In this document: positions 9,548 to 20,198 of the stretch, piece by piece
Numbering within the stretch: position 1 is the first letter of the stretch
Layout: each line of letters starts with the position of its first letter
From: an uncultured Saprospiraceae bacterium
Lineage (GTDB): Bacteria; Bacteroidota; Bacteroidia; Chitinophagales; Saprospiraceae
NCBI GenBank assembly: GCA_938016265.1
Contig: CALLWB010000009.1
Coordinates: forward strand, 1-52,516
Direction: 5' to 3'
DNA length: 52,516 nt
The notes under the pieces: generated by a model
What the model saw: the letters and a program-made list of their open reading frames with translations, nothing else
What the model was told of the DNA's origin: nothing
The model's database searches: none
Position numbers and translations under genes: made by a program

Positions 9548-10552
9548 GTGAAAAAATTGGTAAGTATATTAATGCCGGTCAAAAATGCTGCGCGTTTTCT
9601 GAAGGAATGTTTGGACTCGATAATAGAACAAACCTATCTAGATTGGGAACTAATAGCAATCAATGACCATTCTTCAGATGGCAGTCTCGCCCTACTGACC
9701 GACTATGCGAAGAAAGACCCTCGAATAGCTGTCCATACGAATACTGGCAATGGGATAATTGATGCGTTGAGACTTGCATTCTCCTTGTCTAAGGGGCACT
9801 TGATCACAAGAATGGATGCTGATGACCGAATGCCCAGTCAAAAGCTGGAAACAATGACTCAATTACTCCAAAAACAAGGCGAGGGACATCTTGCTATCGG
9901 TGGAGTCCGCTATTTTTCGGAAGCCGGCCTTGGAGATGGCTATCGTCGTTATGCCCAATGGTTGAACCGGCTAACCAGCTCTAGCACCAATTTTACAGAA
10001 ATCTATCAGGAATGTGTAGTTCCTTCTCCTTGTTGGATGGTCTACCGGGAAGACCTCCTCCGTTGTGGGAGTTTCGAATCTAATCGTTATCCAGAGGACT
10101 ATGATCTTTGCTTTCGATTTTACGAATTTGGATTGGAAGTAATTGGCACCTCCGCAATCTTGCATGAATGGAGAGACTACCCTACCCGTACTTCGCGCAC
10201 TGATGACAATTATGCCGACAACCGATTTCTGGAATTAAAACTTGACTATTTCTGTAAGTTGGAAATCCAAACGGGTCGACCGATAGTGTTATGGGGTGCA
10301 GGAAAAAAGGGTAAAACAATCGCCCGGTATCTTGTTGACAAAGGACTCCAATTCAGTTGGCTCTGCAACAATGATCGCAAAATTGGACACCAGATATCCG
10401 GTGTTACGTTAATGGATACGAGCCATTTATATCAGTTTAAAAATCCCATTATTATTATTGCCGTGGCCAATCCCACAGACAAGCAGGAAATAGAAAGGCT
10501 ACTACTTCATCAGAATAAGATTGGAGGGAAGGACTATTATTTTTTCGCATGA
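9548..10552 (+). CDS. Family 2 glycosyltransferase with C-terminal Rossmann-like domain
   Basis: The N-terminal 230 residues are a GT-A fold family 2 glycosyltransferase: SILMPVKN at the start, a D90-A-D92-D93 metal/nucleotide-sugar motif in the RMDADDRM context, and a probable base motif E183-D184 in YPEDYDLCFRF. Residues 244-334 form a second domain with a glycine motif (LWGAGKKGK, about 248-256), looking like a small Rossmann-type nucleotide-binding module. The sugar donor and acceptor cannot be told from sequence. The GTG start gives the usual K-K-L-V-S-I-L-M-P opening. The next Met, residue 9, would cut into the first strand. The start lies about 11 bases beyond the preceding terminator, and the stop is one base from the stop of the convergent gene. 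Confidence 0.88.
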   Translation: MKKLVSILMPVKNAARFLKECLDSIIEQTYLDWELIAINDHSSDGSLALLTDYAKKDPRIAVHTNTGNGIIDALRLAFSLSKGHLITRMDADDRMPSQKLETMTQLLQKQGEGHLAIGGVRYFSEAGLGDGYRRYAQWLNRLTSSSTNFTEIYQECVVPSPCWMVYREDLLRCGSFESNRYPEDYDLCFRFYEFGLEVIGTSAILHEWRDYPTRTSRTDDNYADNRFLELKLDYFCKLEIQTGRPIVLWGAGKKGKTIARYLVDKGLQFSWLCNNDRKIGHQISGVTLMDTSHLYQFKNPIIIIAVANPTDKQEIERLLLHQNKIGGKDYYFFA

Positions 10553-10553
10553 T

Positions 10554-13500
10554 TTATTCCTCTAGGATAGCTCCAGTTTTATCAATATAGAAGGTCTTTC
10601 CACTTTGCTGTACTTTGGCCTTCTTTTCTTCGAAGACGGAAGCATTATCATAGATAAAGTTTGTAACAGGAACACCCTGTTGATTGATGTATCCGTATTT
10701 CATTCCAATTTTCACTACTGCCCTTTCATTTCTGAAGTCGGAGGCGTAGTCGTATATGATAGGAGTGATTTCCATTCCTAGGCAATTGATAAAGCCGTAT
10801 TTATTTTTGATGCGGACTTTCGCGTTTCCCTCTTGAAACGGGAAGGTGCTAGTGTATTTGAAGGCCGTCTTCATTTTGGCATCTAGTCCAATGTAGCCCC
10901 ATTTACTGTTTTTCTGCACTCTTGCTAGTGGATCATTGTGAAAATCTTCTGCGTGATCATACCAAGCAGGGATAAATGCATCATCTTTTAAGGTCTGAGG
11001 ACCGAATCGGAAGGTTGTTACTTTCATTTTTTCTTCCAGCGTTTCTGGGTCAAATGTTATAATAGTATCTACCCAAACAGTTTCGTTTAAGTCTGCTTTT
11101 TCCAAGCAATTAGACAAGCAGTTTCCCCATTGATCGATGTTCTGCCATTTATTATGATCGCCTAGCAGAACTGTCCCTTCCCCATTCTTAAACTCAAGGG
11201 CTTTATCATAGATTGGTTGCACTACTAATTCTCCTACTTTATTTATGTACCCGAACTTTCCATTTTTTGATTTTACTGCTGCGAAACCTTCATAAAATTC
11301 TCCGTAAGGAGAAAAATCTTTTCCTTCGTACAAATTTGGTTCTATAGGGTAAGGTCTAATCAATCCATTTTTATGTACTTGATAGTATTGATTGTTATCT
11401 AGGGCAAGTGCATATCCATTCTCCTCAAAATTTCCTGCAAGATCAAAGCTGCCATGCAGGTACTTCCCACTTTTGGTATCCAGATAAAGGTATCTTCCAT
11501 TTTTCACTACTAGTGCGATATTTTCTCCCTGTGGTACTACCCTTTCATACTTCAATAGTGTTTTTAAGGTACTTTTTTGATCTGATCGATATATGAACTT
11601 GTCGATGTTTGCTGCATTTGCAAACTTCTTTAGATAATAGCTGGTAATTCCCAAGGCGTTGTAGCAAGTTGTTGAAAAGTCAAATACCGACTCTCGATAA
11701 GTATTGACAAAATGATCAAAGCTCAGGGCATGATTGAAAAATAACTCCGCTTTTTCCAAATCATTTTGTTGGTAGGCCGCTACTCCCTGGTTGTAATAGG
11801 CTGTTTTTGCGAAATCATAAAATGCCATCCGATCTTCCCATTTTTGAATAGAATAAGTTTGTTCTCCTATACTCTGCGCGTTTTCATAGGGCAAATGATA
11901 AAAGGAAGGGATATAGAAACAGAATCCTGTAAACGCCACCAAACTTGCCGCTGCCCAATTTTTCAGTCCCATCAAGGCCTTGCCTTCTTTAAAAAGTATA
12001 TTGCGCAATTTGGGAGGCACATAAACTTCCATGGAAGCCGTTCTGACATCCAACAATTCTGCACCAACCACATCTACCGTCTTTTGGTTTTTCAGTTGCT
12101 TATGATATCCTTTTAAGCCTTTTTTCCTTATGTCATTATCCCTTTCAAGCAGCAATTGATTTAGTGCCAACTGCATTTCGTAAGAATGGAATGCTGGATC
12201 TTCTGTAGAAACAGGTGCATTTTCTTTCAGTATTTTATCTAATTCCTCCCGAACTAACCTTTCATCTTCTATCGTAAAATCCAGGTTATTGGATAACAAA
12301 ACCTTTCTGGCATCCTCCGGAATTTCTCCAGTTTGAAACCACTCTAATTTGGAAAGCTGCAACACATTTTCATAAGTAACCAATGAACGATCCTCCCCTT
12401 GAGATAACAAATGCCCAAGGCGCAACGTCAAATCCCAGTGCAGTTGAGGATAAACCGCACAAGCAGAAATCCATCTTCTCATTGGCCTTGAATAATGATG
12501 ATCCAGACTCAACAACACCCGACTATCTTGAATTTTGATCTCTGGTGTCGATTCTGCTGCGGCCTGTGTTTTGGCCAACAAATTCTCAGAAGTCTCTGTG
12601 GCGTCTTTGCGCGCAATACTGGTAAATCCTTCGATATCCGCATTCACCACAAGAAATTTATCTATTAAAACCTTTTCGTTAGATGCCCAAAGTGCCTTGT
12701 CTTTTGCCGTCAGTAATACCCGATCTTCCCATAGTTCGAGATCGCTGATTTCTTTATAAAAACTACCCGAATGTTCATTAATAAAATTATTGGCCTCTGA
12801 AAAAATCAAAAGTTTTGCCTTTGGGTGTTCTTGGAAGATCTGATAAAGATCTATCCCTTCCGGGAATTGTTCATTGTTGCATTGATTGGGGAGTGATTCG
12901 AAGTAATATCGATCGGCGTGGATGTCATTATTTACAAAGGTCTTGTAGATATAATCAAAAAGGCGTACCAGATGATTATTCATTTTTGAATTTTCAATCA
13001 GCAGCAAATATTCTTGTGGTTTTGAGGCGTAGCTGTATTGAAAATCAATCACCCCAGCATTTTGAATCGTCGCCTCTACCGTCTTACGGATATTTAGCTT
13101 CGGGGCAACTTTTGTTTCTGCTCTTCGAAATTGGTTCATCACCGAATAAAACTCTTTTTCGAAACTAAGGAACTGCGTTTTACTGAGTTCTATCGGCAGA
13201 GTATATCCAACTTCAACAAGATCTGTTTCCTGTTTTTCCTGTAGACTTTTAAGCCTTAATTTTCTGAGTAATTGGAGCAACTGCGCTCCCAAAAACAATC
13301 CAAATAGTAAAACAAGCAGTCCAAATCGAATACGCTCTTTTTGCTGGTAGATGTTGAATGAAACTTTATTGCTGAGCAAGTTTGGGGTTAATGTCGAACT
13401 GTTTGCCAGGAGAGGTAATTTCAGTTTGTTTATAGTATCGACTGCATAGTTTTTGGCAGTTTCAGCAACCGCTCCTTCCTGAGTACTGTTTGTTAAATCA

Positions 13501-14048
13501 TCAACATTCAGGAAGTCTTTTTTTGATTGACTGTACTCCTGGTAGTGCGGATTAGTTTCCAGCATTTTTTGATTGAAAACAACTTTCAACTCTTCCTCTG
13601 CGGGGGGAAACAAAAATTGATAACTAACAACGGCTAATCCAAGAAAAAGAAAGGCGGCAATTGGTCCCAGAATCCAACGAAAGTCTTTTTTGGGAGACTT
13701 CATGTATTTGTCAATATTGGGAGGTTGGGTTGCTGGAGTTGCTTTCGTTTGTTTTTCTTCAATTTTTTCCTGACGAACTGGGGTTTCTATTAGGTATTCG
13801 GATATTATGTGGCCATGTTGTTCATACAATTCATAAAATTGAGTTTGTTCCAGCGGATTATTCGCGATAAGCGGACAAATCATGGTACAAATTTCCTCAT
13901 GAGTGGTATCCGGTTTTACAAAGCTTAGTAATCGGGCCATTCTTAGATGAGTATCCACCCCAATATTGAATCCTTCTTTAGAAAGAATATCTAAAAATTT
14001 GATAATCGGAACAAATTGTAGATTTTTTATACTTTCATTCATAATCAA
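10554..14048 (-). CDS. MoxR-associated giant membrane protein: degenerate vWA-like domain, TPR and WG repeats
   Basis: The 1164-residue protein is encoded 4 bases after a MoxR ATPase gene. A helical N-terminal domain (about 8-85, with G-F-x-I-G-V-D) resembles N-terminal domains of vWA/SAV_2336-type proteins. Membrane helices lie at about 125-147, 241-262 and 697-717. Residues 340-475 show a vWA-like strand-helix order: LLLIENSKM where D-x-S-x-S would be expected, then KLLIFSE and FLVVNADIEG. The metal site is therefore degenerate. A helical region (about 518-600) carries ACAVYPQLHWDLTLRLG. TPR-like helices follow at about 745-815, then WG-type beta repeats from about 846 to the end (KFGYINKVGE, KYGFINCLG, KYGYINQQG). 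Function is unknown. A regulated sensor or scaffold acting with the ATPase is inferred. Confidence 0.85.
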   Translation of the reverse strand: MIMNESIKNLQFVPIIKFLDILSKEGFNIGVDTHLRMARLLSFVKPDTTHEEICTMICPLIANNPLEQTQFYELYEQHGHIISEYLIETPVRQEKIEEKQTKATPATQPPNIDKYMKSPKKDFRWILGPIAAFLFLGLAVVSYQFLFPPAEEELKVVFNQKMLETNPHYQEYSQSKKDFLNVDDLTNSTQEGAVAETAKNYAVDTINKLKLPLLANSSTLTPNLLSNKVSFNIYQQKERIRFGLLVLLFGLFLGAQLLQLLRKLRLKSLQEKQETDLVEVGYTLPIELSKTQFLSFEKEFYSVMNQFRRAETKVAPKLNIRKTVEATIQNAGVIDFQYSYASKPQEYLLLIENSKMNNHLVRLFDYIYKTFVNNDIHADRYYFESLPNQCNNEQFPEGIDLYQIFQEHPKAKLLIFSEANNFINEHSGSFYKEISDLELWEDRVLLTAKDKALWASNEKVLIDKFLVVNADIEGFTSIARKDATETSENLLAKTQAAAESTPEIKIQDSRVLLSLDHHYSRPMRRWISACAVYPQLHWDLTLRLGHLLSQGEDRSLVTYENVLQLSKLEWFQTGEIPEDARKVLLSNNLDFTIEDERLVREELDKILKENAPVSTEDPAFHSYEMQLALNQLLLERDNDIRKKGLKGYHKQLKNQKTVDVVGAELLDVRTASMEVYVPPKLRNILFKEGKALMGLKNWAAASLVAFTGFCFYIPSFYHLPYENAQSIGEQTYSIQKWEDRMAFYDFAKTAYYNQGVAAYQQNDLEKAELFFNHALSFDHFVNTYRESVFDFSTTCYNALGITSYYLKKFANAANIDKFIYRSDQKSTLKTLLKYERVVPQGENIALVVKNGRYLYLDTKSGKYLHGSFDLAGNFEENGYALALDNNQYYQVHKNGLIRPYPIEPNLYEGKDFSPYGEFYEGFAAVKSKNGKFGYINKVGELVVQPIYDKALEFKNGEGTVLLGDHNKWQNIDQWGNCLSNCLEKADLNETVWVDTIITFDPETLEEKMKVTTFRFGPQTLKDDAFIPAWYDHAEDFHNDPLARVQKNSKWGYIGLDAKMKTAFKYTSTFPFQEGNAKVRIKNKYGFINCLGMEITPIIYDYASDFRNERAVVKIGMKYGYINQQGVPVTNFIYDNASVFEEKKAKVQQSGKTFYIDKTGAILEE

Positions 14049-14052
14049 GCGA

Positions 14053-15003
14053 TTAAAGTAAAAGGTCCAGGATTAACTTTGCATCTTCTTCATTTTTAGC
14101 TAAGGTGGTGTAGGTTCCGACGAGTTTATTCCTGTTTGCAGCACCCATGGATTCTGGATGTTCTAACCAGGAAACATTAAAATCCAATTTTTCAAGAATC
14201 GCTACCCAGTATAATAATTCTGCGGTGGAGGGTTTTTTCCTTCTGGAAACCGCTCTTATTTTTTCGAAGTGTTCAATAATTATTGAGAGTTCCTTCTCGT
14301 TATATTTTCCGGCTTTAGCCTTTAGAATCTGTAGTAGCATAGCAGCATCGGGAAAGGGAATATGATAAAACACACAACGCCTTAGAAAGGCATCAGGCAA
14401 ACTTTTTTCTGAATTGCTGGTCATTATTATAATAGGACGGTGCTCTGGCAACGCTGTGATTTTGTTTGTTCCCACTTTATTTAATTCAGGTACTTCAAAC
14501 TCCAGACTTTCCATCACATCAAGGATATCGTTTGGAAAATCTCTGGGCGCTTTGTCTATTTCGTCGATTAGCACGATACCACGTATACCTGATTTTATTG
14601 CTGCGCCTAAAGCCTGGTAGTTTATAAACCGATCTTCAATTTCGGGGATAGACAGTTGTTTGTTGCCGCTTGTTTGTATGTACTGAAAGTGCTTTAAAGA
14701 ATCATATTGATAAAACAAATCCTTAGCGGAAGAGGTGGTCTTGGTGTTAAAGACAAACAGGTTCTCTGGTTCGCCAATACCTTTATGAAAATAATTTGAT
14801 AGATGGTAAGCCAACTGTGTTTTTCCAGTGCCTGGTTCTCCCGTCAATAGCAATGGTTGGCCAAGTGCCAAAGACACATTGACCGCTTGCTTTAATGCAG
14901 GTGCGACAACATAGTCGGAGTACTTTGAGAATTTAGCATCTGGTACAAAATCCGGCATATTCCGTGACTCAATACCATCATAGATTTCAAAATCATTTAT
15001 CAT
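14053..15003 (-). CDS. MoxR-family AAA+ ATPase
   Basis: The 316-residue protein has the MoxR/AAA_5 core: Walker A GEPGTGKT (55-62), Walker B VLIDEID (about 144-150), a sensor-1 region with MTSNSEK (194-200) and a double-Arg motif L-R-R (about 207-209). MoxR ATPases usually act as chaperone-like remodelers of a vWA-domain partner encoded next to them. Here the only partner is the large protein starting 4 bases downstream, whose vWA-like domain appears to lack the normal metal site. The two genes form one operon read leftward. No separate classical vWA gene is beside them. Confidence 0.93.
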   Translation of the reverse strand: MINDFEIYDGIESRNMPDFVPDAKFSKYSDYVVAPALKQAVNVSLALGQPLLLTGEPGTGKTQLAYHLSNYFHKGIGEPENLFVFNTKTTSSAKDLFYQYDSLKHFQYIQTSGNKQLSIPEIEDRFINYQALGAAIKSGIRGIVLIDEIDKAPRDFPNDILDVMESLEFEVPELNKVGTNKITALPEHRPIIIMTSNSEKSLPDAFLRRCVFYHIPFPDAAMLLQILKAKAGKYNEKELSIIIEHFEKIRAVSRRKKPSTAELLYWVAILEKLDFNVSWLEHPESMGAANRNKLVGTYTTLAKNEEDAKLILDLLL

Positions 15004-15074
15004 AAAATGGAATTACGATCTTTAAGAAAAGAGGTGAAATACCTCATAGGGTATTAAGTAAAGATACATAAAAC

Positions 15075-15107
15075 AAATAAAAAAGGGTGGAGAGAACTCC
15101 ACCCTTT
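15075..15107 (-). terminator. Intrinsic terminator of the minus-strand T9SS gene
   Basis: On the minus strand, AAAGGGTGGAG pairs with CTCCACCCTTT over 11 bp around a 4-base loop and is followed by a T-rich tail. It lies about 36 bases after the stop codon of the gene at 15143-16936. Confidence 0.85.
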
Positions 15108-15142
15108 AACAATAAATTAAACTTTCGTATACTACGAAATTA

Positions 15143-16936
15143 TTACTTTGTAATGAAAATTCTGTCTGTGTAAAGATCTCCATCTTCTGTGCGTAAGCTT
15201 ACGATGTAAGCACCTGCGGCCAAGCCTGAAAGATCAACATTTAAAATTTCATTCGATTTTTGATTAAACTGATTTGAATATACTGATCGCCCACTAACGT
15301 CAAGAACATCAACATTGAAGTTCTGAGCGTTCTCAAAGTTTAAGTCAATAGAAATCTTTCCATGGGAAGGATTTGGAAAGATATCAACAAGATCCGTATT
15401 AGAAGCAGCTTCTACATTTGAAGATGGTCCACCTAAGTCAGTTACATTAACATCATCCAATAACAACGTTCCTTGGTTTACATCACTGTAAGCGCGGAAA
15501 CCTAAATAGTAAGTTCCTGCAGTTGGAGCGATAAAATTGGCAGTATACATAACGTAATCCGAAGCGGCATCGCTTATCATACTATCAATTTCAATAATCG
15601 GAGTAGCAGCCTGAAATCCTGCAAGTGTTGGATCGTCAGTAAACATAGCACTAAGTTTATTGATAACCGTATCCGCACCGTTAGCATCAATAGCAGCATC
15701 ACTCCAGAAAGTAAGTTGATAATCATGTCCAGCAAACATATCCATACAAGCAGAAACTAGGTAGTCATCTGCTCCGTTGATGATACTTCTGCTGTAGGTG
15801 TAGGCTTGGTCTCCTGTACGTGCAGGTCCGCTAACCAACCATATTTTTTCATCGCCATTCGCGTCTAAGGTATTGTAGGTTCCCCAGTTTTTAACATCTG
15901 CATCTGTTACAACACCGTTTTCATCCCAGGTTCCTTCAAAACTTGTGGTATGATCTTCTAGGTATAATTGTACTGGCCCAACATTAAAAACAACGCCTTG
16001 TCCAAGATTGTTAGTGGCGTCAATATCTCCTGTGAAAGTAAGATTAAGAAGAGCGACAACTGCTCCATCAGCATTCGCCAATGAAAAATCAGCTGGCTGC
16101 GCAAAAGTGAACATCATTTCGCCTGCTACAGGGATGTTTGTTGTAAATGTTTCCATAATAGTAGAAAATCCACCATCCGTCGTCAATTCTGCATCAAACT
16201 CAGTGATAGGATTTGCTCCATTATTCTTAACTGTAAATGAGACAGGAGCGGTGGTAAATTCACATCCACTTTCAGGAAGTTCAAGGGAAACTATTCCAAT
16301 GTCTTCTCCAGTAGGTTCGTCAATTTTAATATTATCTAATAATAAGAACCAACCATCTGTGAAGTTGTTTCTCCAAGCTAAATGAATAGTTTGGCCACTA
16401 TATGCTGATAAAGAAACCTGTCTGTTTGTCCATGTCATATTGCCATTCTCTGAAGCAACAGAGAACAAAACAGTTCCAAAATCTGCAGGCTGATTGCCTG
16501 TAGTAGAGATTAACACTTCATATCCATCTTGGAATGCTGGAGTTGCTTCTGTAGCAATCGCATCCCAGGAGAGTACGTTGTTGTTGGTTAGGGTAATCGC
16601 TGGAGAGATCAACCAGTCATCGGCGGTAAAATCACCATCAATGTAAAAGGAAGAACTGAAAGCAGAAATACCGTTACCAGCACTATTCAAACCACTACTT
16701 GTTCCCCAAGAACCAGGAGTCGTAAACCCTGGTACGGCAGCAGTAACTTGAGTAGAGTGCGTCAATCCGTCCCCATCTGCTGTAGTCCAGTTCGTAGGAA
16801 CACCAGGTTCAGTGGATGATTCAAAATCTTCAAGAAATGGAATCTGGGCATTACTCATACTTACACTAAATACGGTAAGTAGGAAGAAGGTAGAAATTAA
16901 TTGTAAAAGGTTGTTTAACATAATTATAAATTTCAT
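15143..16936 (-). CDS. T9SS-secreted protein with two jelly-roll (cleaved-adhesin/choice-of-anchor-like) domains
   Basis: The 597-residue protein has a signal peptide ending near N-A30-Q. It contains a jelly-roll domain at about 33-207 (starts with DFESS, ends with LLLDNIKID), a CARDB-like Ig domain at about 211-320 (EDIGIVSLELP, then VKNNGANP), a second jelly-roll at about 325-505 (ends LLLDDVNV), and a T9SS type A sorting domain (about 520-597, FPNPSHGK, ending IFITK). The CARDB plus jelly-roll pairing is the same module combination as in the 1853-residue protein at 3918-9479, so the two are probably distant relatives. The start could also be Met6 (base 16921), since both precede the same hydrophobic core. 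Surface display is well supported; ligand or function is unknown. Confidence 0.88.
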   Translation of the reverse strand: MKFIIMLNNLLQLISTFFLLTVFSVSMSNAQIPFLEDFESSTEPGVPTNWTTADGDGLTHSTQVTAAVPGFTTPGSWGTSSGLNSAGNGISAFSSSFYIDGDFTADDWLISPAITLTNNNVLSWDAIATEATPAFQDGYEVLISTTGNQPADFGTVLFSVASENGNMTWTNRQVSLSAYSGQTIHLAWRNNFTDGWFLLLDNIKIDEPTGEDIGIVSLELPESGCEFTTAPVSFTVKNNGANPITEFDAELTTDGGFSTIMETFTTNIPVAGEMMFTFAQPADFSLANADGAVVALLNLTFTGDIDATNNLGQGVVFNVGPVQLYLEDHTTSFEGTWDENGVVTDADVKNWGTYNTLDANGDEKIWLVSGPARTGDQAYTYSRSIINGADDYLVSACMDMFAGHDYQLTFWSDAAIDANGADTVINKLSAMFTDDPTLAGFQAATPIIEIDSMISDAASDYVMYTANFIAPTAGTYYLGFRAYSDVNQGTLLLDDVNVTDLGGPSSNVEAASNTDLVDIFPNPSHGKISIDLNFENAQNFNVDVLDVSGRSVYSNQFNQKSNEILNVDLSGLAAGAYIVSLRTEDGDLYTDRIFITK

Positions 16937-17059
16937 TTAAAAAATAAATATTAGTATTTTGTAATCTATCATTGCAATAAATCCGACATTAATATACAAT
17001 AAAATGGCAGAATTCTTAGCTCCTGCATATTGTTCGTTAACAATATGACAATTTCATGA

Positions 17060-17752
17060 TTATTCCCATTCGAATTTGTCAAACAATTTAGCCATGGCAG
17101 ACGTTATAGGAGCTTCGACAGTTACTTCATCACAGGTATGCGGATGAACAAACTTCAGTTTTTTGGCGACCAGAAACATACCAATTGTCTCGTACCTTTC
17201 TAAGATCATTTTATTGTGCCGCCAATCCCCATATCGTTTGTCGCCAAGAATGTGATGATTAATATGCTTGAAGTGTCTTCTAATTTGATGCATTCTGCCA
17301 GTGACTGGTTCGACAGAAACCAATGAATACCTGGCCGTTTGATACCGACCGACAGGTATAGGCAGTTCTATAGTATTCAGCCGTTTGTAGTTTGTAATGG
17401 CGGGGATGGGCTCGGACAAAACTATAGCATTGTCTTTTTTTATTGGATGGTCAATAACTCCTGATTCATCTGTATATCCTCTCACAATTGCGAGGTATTC
17501 TTTTTTTACCTCCTTATTGTAAAATAGCTTCGATACGGCTTTGAGCGACTCCTTGTTTTTCGCAAACAACAACACACCTGAAGTAGGTCGATCTAGTCGA
17601 TGTACTGGGTAAACGCGCTGTTTGATTTGGTCTCGTAATTTCTGTACGGCAAATTCATTTCGTTCCTCCGCAATTCTCGTGCGGTGAACCAATAAACCTC
17701 CCGGCTTATTTATAGCAATAAAAAATTCGTCTTGATATAAAATTTCAAGCAT
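17060..17752 (-). CDS. truC: tRNA pseudouridine(65) synthase TruC-like
   Basis: This is a 230-residue RluA-family pseudouridine synthase. The catalytic motif H51-R-L-D54 continues with RPTSGVLLFA, which is typical of the TruC subgroup, with Asp54 as the nucleophile. The second family motif GRMHQIRRHFKH and the LGDKRYGD segment are also present. There is no S4 domain, as expected for TruC. The enzyme would isomerise U65 in certain tRNAs in the cytoplasm. The exact target is inferred from subfamily resemblance, and an RluC-like specificity cannot be fully excluded. Confidence 0.85.
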   Translation of the reverse strand: MLEILYQDEFFIAINKPGGLLVHRTRIAEERNEFAVQKLRDQIKQRVYPVHRLDRPTSGVLLFAKNKESLKAVSKLFYNKEVKKEYLAIVRGYTDESGVIDHPIKKDNAIVLSEPIPAITNYKRLNTIELPIPVGRYQTARYSLVSVEPVTGRMHQIRRHFKHINHHILGDKRYGDWRHNKMILERYETIGMFLVAKKLKFVHPHTCDEVTVEAPITSAMAKLFDKFEWE

Positions 17753-18064
17753 GTAAACAATCCCTTTTTGAAGGCCACAAGGTACACTTATTCCTAATTT
17801 TTAGGTATTTATTACAATAGCATTATGTCTATTCAAACCTCTAATGCAGGATCCAAGTTTAAGAAATGATGTTCCTGCATTGAAAAACCAATAGAAACCC
17901 GTAACTTGCTTTCGCTTTAGGGGTGTCCATTTCAGGACTGAGATCATACCCTTTTACCTGATGCAGATCATGCTGCCGTAGGGAAAAGCTTTGGAATACC
18001 CTATTCCTTCGTCTTTTGGTATGATCCATTCTGTTGTAATCTCCCCTCACCAGAAAAAACAATT
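17753..18064. other. Divergent intergenic region with the thiamine riboswitch
   Basis: This 312-base gap lies between truC (leftward) and thiS (rightward). Its right half holds the TPP riboswitch. In the left half, TTTG at 17767-17770 and TAATTTTT at 17795-17802 could be a promoter for the thi operon, but their 24-base spacing is slightly long. I see no gene in it. Confidence 0.6.
17910..17993 (+). promoter_or_regulatory. TPP (thiamine pyrophosphate) riboswitch, THI box
   Basis: The region carries the conserved elements of the TPP aptamer in order: GGGGTG (17920-17925), CTGAGA (17938-17943) and ATACCC (17946-17951), then ACCTGAT, a helix segment with ATGC and the closing CGTAGGGAA (about 17977-17985). 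A P1 helix can form between GCTTT (17914-17918) and AAAGC (17985-17989). TPP binding is expected to repress the downstream thi genes, the first of which, thiS, starts about 70 bases on. A 6-bp hairpin GGAATA/TATTCC at 17993-18007, followed by a weakly T-rich stretch, may be part of the expression platform. Confidence 0.95.
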
Positions 18065-18271
18065 ATGATAACGGTATCCGTTAATAATAGCCCACAGAAA
18101 ACTGAAAAAGAGACCACTGTTCTTCAATTATTGAAAAACAATGGCATCTCCCAAACCAAAGGAGTTGCGGTCGCTATTAATAATAATGTGCTCTTAAAAT
18201 CAAAATGGGAAACCGAACAATTGATGGAGGGAGACCTTGTTACCATTATTACCGCTACAGCTGGTGGATAA
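18065..18271 (+). CDS. thiS: Thiamine biosynthesis sulfur-carrier protein ThiS
   Basis: The 68-residue protein has a ubiquitin-like fold pattern and ends in the diagnostic Gly-Gly after TATA, the site that is adenylated and thiocarboxylated to donate sulfur for the thiazole ring. Length and ending match the ThiS family. It is the first gene after the TPP riboswitch and is followed 45 bases later by thiC. Its activating enzyme ThiF is not present in this cluster. Confidence 0.95.
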   Translation: MITVSVNNSPQKTEKETTVLQLLKNNGISQTKGVAVAINNNVLLKSKWETEQLMEGDLVTIITATAGG

Positions 18272-18283
18272 TTAATTTATTGA

Positions 18284-20170
<1,887 letters not shown>

Positions 20171-20198
20171 AAATTAAATTCCTTTATAAGTTTTTGAA

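Noticed and set aside
17859-18062. 67-codon minus-strand ORF upstream of thiS
   Set aside because: It lies wholly across the TPP riboswitch on the opposite strand, whose conservation explains the sequence.
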